A stretch of 43,269 nucleotides of DNA. Origin: a virus. A program made the translations under genes and the position numbers. Numbering within the stretch: the first letter of the stretch is position 1; each line of letters opens with the position of its first letter. The notes below the pieces were generated by a model. It worked only from the letters and a program-made list of their open reading frames with translations, was not told the DNA's origin and did not search any database. The stretch is taken from positions 1 through 43,269 of the IMG/VR virus record IMGVR_UViG_3300034071_000597; one strand, 5' to 3'. This document shows, piece after piece, positions 37,658 through 43,269 of the stretch.

Positions 37658-38217
37658 GTCTTCACATTCCACACGACCGTGGACCCATGGTCTACACCAA
37701 AACGGGCCGCTTCTACGTTGCGGACTCTCCGTTTGACATGGAATGTGTAGCGCACTCGCTGGGGCAGCTTGCCCGCTTCAACGGCAACGGTAGCTTCTTC
37801 TACAGCGTGGCAGAGCACAGCGTGCTGGTGTCGCTGCTGATGGAGGAGCTTAAACTGGGAGACCCGCTGGAGGGGCTCCTGCATGACGGTACAGAGTCCG
37901 TCCTGTCCGACGTGCCGTCGCCTATCAAGTCCCTGCTGCCGGACTGGTGCAAGCTAGAAACTCTGCTTGACAAGCGGCTGCGCAGGCAGTATGATCTGCC
38001 GCTTGAGAAGACGGCAGGGTGCCACCACGCTGACCAGCTTGCGCTGTTCATCGAGGCGTACCAGCTTGTCACGGACAAGGGAGTCTCGATAAAGGACTCC
38101 CTGCAAGTAAGGCCGCAGGCCTTGACCCTGCGCAATCAGGGCTGGATGATACGGGGGCTAGAGTGGCATCACGCAAGCGAAGTGTTCCTGTCGCGGTTCT
38201 CACGGCTGAAGAGGTAG
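37654..38217 (+). CDS. HD-domain phosphohydrolase (YfbR-like), 187 aa
   Basis: SVAEHSVLVSLLMEE and GLLHDGTESVLSDVPSPIKS hold the HD-domain metal ligands (H55 region and H-D at about 76-77), with a later CHHADQLALFIEAYQ segment. This matches phage 5'-nucleotidase/dNTP hydrolase HD proteins. It probably acts on deoxynucleotides; no purZ gene is seen, so a Z-genome role is not supported. Confidence 0.8.
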   Translation: MSLHIPHDRGPMVYTKTGRFYVADSPFDMECVAHSLGQLARFNGNGSFFYSVAEHSVLVSLLMEELKLGDPLEGLLHDGTESVLSDVPSPIKSLLPDWCKLETLLDKRLRRQYDLPLEKTAGCHHADQLALFIEAYQLVTDKGVSIKDSLQVRPQALTLRNQGWMIRGLEWHHASEVFLSRFSRLKR

Positions 38218-38220
38218 CCC

Positions 38221-38784
38221 GTGCCCAGAAAGAGCGTGCTGAAAAAGACGAAGAGCAGCAGGCGCTCGAAGAGTGCGCCGAGCTTCGGCGGCAAGAGGGC
38301 TGGTACGAAACGCTCGGACAAGCGGTGGATAGCCGATGACGGTACGGAGTGGGCTAGCCGCTTTGAGTACGGCGTTTTCAAGACTCTTTCGGAGAAAGGC
38401 TATGCGGTTGAGCGTTGTATCCAAGGACAAGACAGCCTCAGTTACCGTGCTGCCGTCAGGCTGGGAAAGTGCGACAGTTGCGGTTCTTCGAGCGTACATA
38501 CTGAGAGATCGTACACTCCCGACATACGTGTACGTGCGAAACCCGGATCGGCGTCACTTTCCGGACGCCCAGGCTATCTGCTGGAGACTAAAGGATATTT
38601 GCGAGGGCCGCAACGTACACTGCTCCGTGCATTCCGTAAATCTCGCCCGGACGTTGATCTGCGTTTCATCTTCCAGCGAGACTACCCAGTCACCAAGCAG
38701 CTGAGTATCGCGCAGTGGTGCGCTAAGTATCTGAAAGCACCACACTGCGTATGGTCAGGCGATCTACCGGAGGAATGGAAGTGA
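38221..38784 (+). CDS. Endonuclease I-like (T7 gp3/Holliday resolvase), 187 aa
   Basis: GTG start 3 bp after the HD gene. EWASRFEYGVFKTLSEKGY, SYTPDIRV and LLETKGYLRGPQRTLLRAFR contain the E...D...E-x-K nuclease residues in gp3 order, and a CDSC pair lies before them. The N-terminus is Lys/Arg-rich. T7 gp3 resolves branched DNA and breaks host DNA. Confidence 0.75.
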   Translation: MPRKSVLKKTKSSRRSKSAPSFGGKRAGTKRSDKRWIADDGTEWASRFEYGVFKTLSEKGYAVERCIQGQDSLSYRAAVRLGKCDSCGSSSVHTERSYTPDIRVRAKPGSASLSGRPGYLLETKGYLRGPQRTLLRAFRKSRPDVDLRFIFQRDYPVTKQLSIAQWCAKYLKAPHCVWSGDLPEEWK

Positions 38785-38996
38785 GCTACGAAAACGAGGA
38801 CAAAGAATCAGTCATGCGCGTGCGTCTAGCAATGCAAGAACTGAACGACGCGCTAGCGGCGGTGCCTAAGCCGGTAGAATTGCGGTGCGCGCTTGTGCGG
38901 GCCGAGCCTGGCACGGACCTGAATCGGGTCGAGTGCGGCTTCGGCAAGACCCACCGCGTTCGAGTTCAGGACGCGTTCATGACGGTGCAGCTATGA
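38781..38996 (+). CDS. Hypothetical protein, 71 aa
   Basis: GTG 38781 overlaps the nuclease stop, with GGAGG 7 bp upstream, better placed than the ATG 6 bp earlier. Contains SVMRVRLAMQELNDALAAVP and a beta-like C-terminus. No family recognised. Confidence 0.6.
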   Translation: MSYENEDKESVMRVRLAMQELNDALAAVPKPVELRCALVRAEPGTDLNRVECGFGKTHRVRVQDAFMTVQL

Positions 38997-39214
38997 ACAA
39001 GCCAATTGTCGAATACGTAGGCGAGGCCACGCGGTTCGTGGGCCACGCGTTGCTGGTGCCTACCAATCACCCCAATCCTGCGGGCTTGGTGAGCAACGCC
39101 CAGGAAGTGATTACGTCCAAGGTGCTGTCGTGGGATGGTGACGGACGTATCGAGACGGAGAACACGATCTACGTTCGTGCGGGCTATGCACTGGAGGGTA
39201 ACCGCGATGTTTAG
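38993..39214 (+). CDS. Hypothetical protein, 73 aa
   Basis: ATGA coupled start. NKPIVEYVGEATRFVGHALL and a TSKVLSWDGDGRIETENTIY stretch suggest a small beta domain. The type recurs in podoviral early regions; function unknown. Confidence 0.65.
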   Translation: MNKPIVEYVGEATRFVGHALLVPTNHPNPAGLVSNAQEVITSKVLSWDGDGRIETENTIYVRAGYALEGNRDV

Positions 39215-39458
39215 CGTCGAAGTCAAGATCAACGGGGCTGTCATCGTGTCCGTTGTGGGCCAGAACATGGGCTACACGGACTCTGTCGAGGGCTTGCCGC
39301 ACGATACGTGCGACTACAAGTGGGCTGCTGTGGAGTACGACGCGGCCACGCTGGAGCCGAGCACGGCCACTGGCTGGCTTAAGCACCGCCGCTCGGCGGG
39401 CATCGTGCCTCTGGTGCAGGACGTGCTGGCGGCGTACCGCAAGGCGGAAAAGGAATGA
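39207..39458 (+). CDS. Hypothetical protein, 83 aa
   Basis: ATG 39207 has GGAGGG upstream and overlaps the previous gene by 8 bp. Begins MFSVEVKINGAVIVSVVGQN and ends in a helix (LVQDVLAAYRKAEKE). Possibly a partner of the gene before. Function unknown. Confidence 0.65.
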   Translation: MFSVEVKINGAVIVSVVGQNMGYTDSVEGLPHDTCDYKWAAVEYDAATLEPSTATGWLKHRRSAGIVPLVQDVLAAYRKAEKE

Positions 39459-39958
39459 GTCTGCCGACCGATGACACCGAACGCAAGCGCATGCAGATGT
39501 GGACGTTCTTGACCGAGTACTTCCCTGATGCGTTCGAGGAAGTGGTCAAGGTAGCCGTAGCCGGCAACGAGCAGCATAACCCAGGCGAGAAGCTGCACTG
39601 GGCTCGCGGCAAGTCCATGAACCAGATGGACACGGCTTTCCGGCACCAGTGGGACTACGCTCGCGGTGTCCACAAGGACACGGACGGCATGTACCATCTG
39701 GCTAAAGCCATCTGGCGACTGCAGGCGGAACTGCAGCTGCTGATCGAGCAGGAAAGGTCGCCTACTCCACAAACGCCAAGCCCGCAGCTAACTGGTAACC
39801 CCGCCTACTGGCTAGCCTGGTGGCCCGCCGCCGTACCTGTAGCATGCAGCACCACTAAGGGAGACCCGAGTGCGCAGACATCTAATCATTCCGGACACGC
39901 AGATTCGGCCGGGAGTAAGCTCGGACCATCTCACCTGGGCCGCTTACGCTATAGTTGA
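39455..39958 (+). CDS. MazG/DUF5664-like nucleotide pyrophosphohydrolase, 167 aa
   Basis: Residues about 20-97 (AFEEVVKVAVAGNEQHNPGE, RQWDYAR-type helix, HLAKAIWRLQAELQL) have the all-alpha pattern of DUF5664/MazZ-type dNTP pyrophosphohydrolases. The His/Asp-rich helix carries the likely metal residues. The last about 70 residues are low-complexity, and the last 89 bp overlap the phosphoesterase gene in another frame. It may cleanse or balance dNTPs. Confidence 0.6.
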   Translation: MSLPTDDTERKRMQMWTFLTEYFPDAFEEVVKVAVAGNEQHNPGEKLHWARGKSMNQMDTAFRHQWDYARGVHKDTDGMYHLAKAIWRLQAELQLLIEQERSPTPQTPSPQLTGNPAYWLAWWPAAVPVACSTTKGDPSAQTSNHSGHADSAGSKLGPSHLGRLRYS

Positions 39959-40634
39959 CTACAAGCCGGACGTGGTCATCCATCTGGGCGACCACTGGGA
40001 CTTCCCTAGCATGAGTTCGCACAGCGCTCCGGGCTCGCTGGAACTGGAGACGCAGCGGTACGAAGACGATCTGCTGGCAGGAGACGTCGGCTTTGCCCAA
40101 CTGTCTGCCCCTATGGAGGCCGAGGAAGCGCGACTTGCCCGTAACAAGAAGAAGGGCTGGAAGCCGCGCAAGGTCTTCCTTAAGGGTAATCACGAAACTC
40201 GGCCCGACCGAGTTGCGGCGCAGTCTCCTAAGCTACAGGGCGTGCTAGGCTCGCACCAGTGCGACACGCGGGACTGGGAAGTCCATGAGTTCTTGAAGGT
40301 AGTGCAGATTGATGGAATACGGTACTCTCATTACTTTCAGAACGTCAACAGCAGCAAGGGCATTGGTGGAAGTATCGACAACCGGCTCAACCGGATTGGA
40401 GAGTCTTTCGTGCAAGGTCACGAGCAGGGATTCCTATACGGTAACCGCACGTTTCCTACCGGCAAGGTTAAGCATGGCCTCGTGGCCGGGAGCTACTATC
40501 TGCACGATGAGGCGTACAAGGGAGCCCAGGGTAACGGTCACTGGCGAGGCATCGTCGTGCTGAACGAGGTTCAGGACGGCAACTACGACGTCATGCCTTT
40601 GTCTATCGACTACATGAGAAGGAAGTACGGCTAA
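39870..40634 (+). CDS. Calcineurin-like metallophosphoesterase, 254 aa
   Basis: GTG start with GGGAG upstream. Metal motifs: PDTQI (8-12, a D-x-Q variant of D-x-H), HLGDHWD (about 38-44), KGNHETR (about 105-111) and GHEQG (about 182-186). Likely a phosphodiesterase acting on DNA or nucleotides. It is coupled to the next gene through TAATG. Confidence 0.85.
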   Translation: MRRHLIIPDTQIRPGVSSDHLTWAAYAIVDYKPDVVIHLGDHWDFPSMSSHSAPGSLELETQRYEDDLLAGDVGFAQLSAPMEAEEARLARNKKKGWKPRKVFLKGNHETRPDRVAAQSPKLQGVLGSHQCDTRDWEVHEFLKVVQIDGIRYSHYFQNVNSSKGIGGSIDNRLNRIGESFVQGHEQGFLYGNRTFPTGKVKHGLVAGSYYLHDEAYKGAQGNGHWRGIVVLNEVQDGNYDVMPLSIDYMRRKYG

Positions 40635-41152
40635 TGGCAATCGAATCCAGCGACATCACCGACAAGCACATCATCGAGAACACGAAGGTTGAGTCTGTGA
40701 CCGGCAAGGGCTTCCGCTTCGTGTACGCCCTGCCGCATGATGACAAGACCGTAGTGTCGGACTACGCACCGCAGGTGCTCGATCTGCAGAAGGGCATGAT
40801 GGCCTGGACTGCTGCGTGCCGTGATGCACACGTTGCGAACGTCGAAGACAAGCAGCTGCGCACCAAGCGCGCCGCTATCGAGCGTATGGCGGAGGAGCGG
40901 GCTGCAGCAGCGAACACGGCCGCAGTGTACGCGCCTGAGCGCGCCATAGATACTCCGGCGCAGTACGAGCACCGAGGCGAGGCGTACATGACGCAGGACC
41001 CTGACGAGCACGTCAATGCCCAGATTGCGCTGCTGCGCAAGGAGTTCGACCACTGGTCTGCGGTAGCCAGTGACGCTGCGGCGAAGCGCCAGACGTGCGA
41101 GCGTAAGCTGGTTAAGTGGGAAGCCATGGCGGCTGCTATGGCGGAGGCGTAG
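40634..41152 (+). CDS. Hypothetical helical protein, 172 aa
   Basis: Last gene of the rightward unit. A short beta-like start (GKGFRFVYALPHDDKTVVSD) is followed by long Ala/Arg/Glu-rich helices (RAAIERMAEERAAAANTAAV, NAQIALLRKEFDHWSAVASD), probable coiled coil. No function recognised. Confidence 0.65.
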   Translation: MAIESSDITDKHIIENTKVESVTGKGFRFVYALPHDDKTVVSDYAPQVLDLQKGMMAWTAACRDAHVANVEDKQLRTKRAAIERMAEERAAAANTAAVYAPERAIDTPAQYEHRGEAYMTQDPDEHVNAQIALLRKEFDHWSAVASDAAAKRQTCERKLVKWEAMAAAMAEA

Positions 41153-41155
41153 GCA

Positions 41156-41194
41156 ATAAAAAGCCCCTGCCGCAGAGTTACCCACGGCAAGGGC
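41156..41194 (-). terminator. Rho-independent terminator of the leftward late unit
   Basis: Minus strand: GCCCTTGCCG pairs with CGGCAGGGGC over a 12-nt loop and is followed by TTTTTATT. It lies about 90 bp after the SPFH gene stop. Another hairpin (CTCACAG/CTGTGAG) is at 41201-41219. Confidence 0.85.
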
Positions 41195-41233
41195 TGAATC
41201 TCACAGTAGCCGCTGTGAGTCGGGGAGAGACAT

Positions 41234-41262
41234 GGCCCGCCTAGTGCGGGCCTTTTCTTTTC
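41234..41262 (+). terminator. Rho-independent terminator of the rightward unit
   Basis: GGCCCGC-CTAGT-GCGGGCC followed by TTTTCTTTTC. With the leftward terminator beside it, it forms the convergence point of the two units. Confidence 0.85.
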
Positions 41263-41285
41263 TAGGCTTTGGTGTCAAGCCACTT

Positions 41286-41813
41286 CTAGGTTATTCCGCC
41301 ACCGCTGTTCCACAGGCGCAGCGACCGACACAGGCTCACGTCAACCAGCTGCACGCGCAGAATCTCTACGCCGTAGCGCCAGGCCTGCTTGCGCGCAACC
41401 TTAGTCAGGCTGTCCATGAACTCGTCCGTGTGCAGCGACGAGTAGCTGGCTGTAGCCACGCCAGACGCGATAGCTGCGTAAGTCGAGTCGCGCAGCGCAT
41501 GGTCCACGCCCTCGACGTTCAGCAGCGCCTTTTCGATGTCGCTGATGCGCGCAGTGATGACTCCTGACACCACGACGTTGCGCTCGTCCTTGGTTGTCAG
41601 CGATTGCGCATCCAGCTTGACTGTGCGCGGCACCACGTTGTCCGTCAAGACCGAGTCGATGCCGAACGGCAGTATCCAGTGGAAGCCTGGCGTGATGGTG
41701 CGGTCGAACCTGCCTAGTCGCAGCACGACCCCCTGCTCGTAGTGGTCAATGACTTCCCAAAAACGGAACAGGTCCAGAACGCCAAGGACAAAGTCAATCA
41801 GCCGGTCTAGCAC
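41286..41813 (-). CDS. SPFH/Band 7 domain protein, 175 aa
   Basis: N-terminal amphipathic/hydrophobic part (LIDFVLGVLDLFRFWEVIDH), then the SPFH signature YEQGVVLRLGRFDRTITPGFHWILPF (in pieces), VPRTVKLDAQSLTTKD and VSGVITARISDIEKALLNV. It ends soon after the core, without the C-terminal coiled coil of stomatins and prohibitins. It probably associates with the inner membrane. It is the last gene of the lysis cassette, 4 bp after the holin gene, so a role in holin timing or membrane microdomains is possible. Confidence 0.8.
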   Translation of the reverse strand: MLDRLIDFVLGVLDLFRFWEVIDHYEQGVVLRLGRFDRTITPGFHWILPFGIDSVLTDNVVPRTVKLDAQSLTTKDERNVVVSGVITARISDIEKALLNVEGVDHALRDSTYAAIASGVATASYSSLHTDEFMDSLTKVARKQAWRYGVEILRVQLVDVSLCRSLRLWNSGGGIT

Positions 41814-41817
41814 GAGG

Positions 41818-42219
41818 CTAGGTGTCCGACTGCGTTCTGCGCCACCATCTGATGCCGTACGTCGCCATGAACACCGACATAGAGCCGATGACGTACCACG
41901 TCGGCGTCTTGGCTAGGGCGTCGAAGCCCGCAGCCACGTATGGTGCCGCCTGCGGCACGAAGCACAGCACGAACGGCGTCGAGAACATGATAAGGACAAA
42001 CTCGTCCTTCCATCCTCCAGAATGCGCCTTTAGGCTCTCTAGCTCCCAGGTAGCGTCTGCGTGCAGACCTTCCTTGATTAGCTCGATCTGTCGCTCAACC
42101 TGCGCGGCCTTGATGGCACGCTCCTGCTGGCGGTCCTGTGCCTTGATTTCCTGTCTGCGAATGAAGTAGTCCGAGACAGGCTTAGCTGCCCCTGCTACCA
42201 AGTCTTTGAAGAAGCCCAT
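41818..42219 (-). CDS. Holin (GTA_holin_3TM-like), 133 aa
   Basis: N-terminal amphipathic helix, a Gln/Lys-rich linker (RRQEIKAQDRQQERAIKAAQ), then AHSGGWKDEFVLIMFSTPFV and two clear membrane spans at about 72-92 and 106-124, with a basic tail. The GGWxDE motif before the first span is typical of the three-TM holin family from gene transfer agents and podoviruses. It would open the inner membrane for the endolysin. Confidence 0.8.
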   Translation of the reverse strand: MGFFKDLVAGAAKPVSDYFIRRQEIKAQDRQQERAIKAAQVERQIELIKEGLHADATWELESLKAHSGGWKDEFVLIMFSTPFVLCFVPQAAPYVAAGFDALAKTPTWYVIGSMSVFMATYGIRWWRRTQSDT

Positions 42220-42243
42220 TGATCCACTCCTTGATGGCCGCGA

Positions 42244-42555
42244 TTAGGCGACCGAAAGGTCCAAAGGGCGGTTCGGCACACGACCAAGCACCAGCGTAGC
42301 CGGGTTGCTCCAATCGGACGCGTAGTCGTCGCTGTTAACCGTGCGCAGCCGCAGGGTGTACGTACCTGGCGCAAGGCCAAGTGACGCGATAGGGAACGTG
42401 TACTGGCGGTCTTCGTCCCACGCGGCAGGGATAGCTACGGCACCAGCGCCGTTAACCTCTAGCTCGTAGCCGCCGAACTGCGCCTGTGTAAACGGCGTGC
42501 CGTCGACGTTGTCTACCGGCTGACGCCATGTTAGGTTCTGTGGATTTGCAGGCAT
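42244..42555 (-). CDS. Fibronectin type III-like domain protein, 103 aa
   Basis: One beta-sandwich domain is suggested by NLTWRQPVDNVDGTPFTQAQ, YELEVNG, YTFPIASLGLAPGTYTLRLR and VNSDDYASDWSNPATLVLG, the strand order and Trp/Tyr/Leu core of FN3 domains. No signal peptide. It lies between endolysin and holin genes; such small FN3 proteins may be virion decorations or cell-wall binding factors. Confidence 0.7.
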   Translation of the reverse strand: MPANPQNLTWRQPVDNVDGTPFTQAQFGGYELEVNGAGAVAIPAAWDEDRQYTFPIASLGLAPGTYTLRLRTVNSDDYASDWSNPATLVLGRVPNRPLDLSVA

Positions 42556-42564
42556 GTATCTCTC

Positions 42565-43011
42565 CTAGTCCTTCGGCCACTGGCCGGTTTCCATCATAAG
42601 AGCAAGGCGCGTGGCGCGTCTGCCTACCTGCCTTGCCCACAAAGTCTTGCGCATGTTGGCCGCAGCTGCGGTGTACTGGCCGGTCTTCACCTGGTTCACG
42701 AAGATAGGCCAGTCCTTGAAGCCGTCACCGTCAAACGGCTCGATGCCCAGGTTGAACGTCATGTCTACCATGACGGCGTGACGCACCTGGTCCAGCTGCG
42801 CTACCCACGGAATGGCCTGCACAAGCGCCCGCTCGTGTACGAGTAGGTCGTACTCGAACAGCGCGTCAATGATGTGCGCCGGCAGCTTACCGCCCTTGCG
42901 CTTATCAATCAGGTGGCCGATGCCGATGGTCCACCAGCCCAGGCTGTCCTGGTACGCGTGTTCCACACGGCCCTCGTGCAACGTCAATAGCTTTCGGAGG
43001 TTGTTAATCAC
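42565..43011 (-). CDS. Endolysin, T4-type lysozyme (GH24), 148 aa
   Basis: Catalytic triad in the T4 lysozyme order: E13 (HEGR), D22 (AYQDSLG) and T28 (WWTIGIGH). The rest, LVQAIPWVAQLDQVRHAVMV and MTFNLGIEPFDGDGFKDW, fits family 24. It hydrolyses peptidoglycan after holin opening; no signal-anchor N-terminus is seen. The GTG start overlaps the stop of the 688-residue virion gene (GTGA). Confidence 0.9.
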   Translation of the reverse strand: MINNLRKLLTLHEGRVEHAYQDSLGWWTIGIGHLIDKRKGGKLPAHIIDALFEYDLLVHERALVQAIPWVAQLDQVRHAVMVDMTFNLGIEPFDGDGFKDWPIFVNQVKTGQYTAAAANMRKTLWARQVGRRATRLALMMETGQWPKD

Positions 43012-43269
43012 TTCGGCGTTTCCTCGTCGGGTGGGTAATTATCCTGGAGGTACTCCGCAAGGGCAAGACGAGCACCGTCCTGCTCCAGGCGGCTAAACGT
43101 ACCTGCGCGGGTGTTGACGTACGTAGTCAGCTTGGCGTAGGCTTCTGGGTCAGTCAAGAACTCGCTGCTCTTGTTGCCAGTTAGAATACGCCCGATGTTG
43201 CGAGCGAAGAACGTAGGGCTCAGGGACACGGCCACACCGGCCACGTCGTCCAGCCCGACCGGCGCTCGC
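43008..43269 (-). CDS. Large internal virion protein, C-terminal part (same gene as 1-1962)
   Basis: The frame enters from the right edge and ends in TGA at 43008, the last residues being YLQDNYPPDEETPK. Bases 43113-43269 duplicate the start of the window, so only 43008-43112 add new sequence (34 residues and the stop). Together with 1-1962 this makes the 688-residue protein. Confidence 0.85.
   Translation of the reverse strand, partial: RAPVGLDDVAGVAVSLSPTFFARNIGRILTGNKSSEFLTDPEAYAKLTTYVNTRAGTFSRLEQDGARLALAEYLQDNYPPDEETPK
43113..43269. repeat. Terminal redundancy, right copy
   Basis: Identical to bases 1-157 except G instead of A at the third-codon position 43239. See the left copy. Confidence 0.95.

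Noticed and set aside
37654-39958. Z-genome (2-aminoadenine) system from the HD and MazG/DUF5664-like genes
   Set aside because: No purZ-like adenylosuccinate synthetase homologue is present, and both families occur widely without it.

Overview
This window is, in effect, a complete circularised tailed-phage genome. Bases 43113-43269 repeat bases 1-157 with a single difference, so the real genome is about 43,112 bp and the window edges cut one gene (a 688-residue virion protein) in two. Portal, large terminase, major capsid protein and T7-like tail tubular A and B homologues point to a podovirus in the wide T7-like assemblage. The T4-type lysozyme, the holin and consensus sigma70 promoters point to a Gram-negative host. 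I see no integrase, repressor or RNA polymerase gene, so it is probably lytic and depends on host RNA polymerase, perhaps redirected by phage sigma-like proteins.

Layout. Two long transcription units diverge from about 22.3-23.3 kb and converge at about 41.2 kb. The leftward (minus) unit holds two small ORFs, an array of 27 recognisable tRNA genes covering all 20 amino acids (19.08-21.75 kb) with its own promoter, then fibre/structural genes, small and large terminase, portal, scaffold, capsid, a glycine-rich spike, tail tubular A and B, a fibre-like gene, a holin-like protein, a 2OG-Fe(II) oxygenase, a GNAT acetyltransferase and three internal-virion-type proteins. Across the junction it ends with a lysis cassette: T4-type endolysin, fibronectin-III-like protein, holin and an SPFH (stomatin/prohibitin) domain protein. 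Convergent terminators close both units at 41.16-41.26 kb.

The rightward (plus) unit starts after about 1 kb of non-coding DNA packed with perfect inverted repeats and iteron-like palindromes. Its first module is an amidoligase (COOH-NH2 ligase) next to a class II glutamine amidotransferase, closed by a terminator. A second repeat-rich intergenic stretch with strong sigma70-type promoters precedes two sigma-like proteins: one with regions 2 and 4, one with only a region-2-like part. A block of small coupled ORFs (28.0-30.2 kb) with recurring junction sequences follows. Then comes replication and nucleotide metabolism: separate primase and DnaB-like helicase, family A DNA polymerase, SSB-like protein, SLOG/DUF2493 protein, 5'-3' exonuclease, HD phosphohydrolase, T7 gp3-like endonuclease, MazG/DUF5664-like protein and a metallophosphoesterase.

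The most notable points are the all-amino-acid tRNA array in a 43-kb genome (with anticodon/body mismatches and CCA-ended tRNA-like elements), the amidoligase plus amidotransferase pair under repeat-rich control DNA, the run of hairpins at the divergence point, and a set of sigma70 promoters that each carry an inverted repeat in the core.
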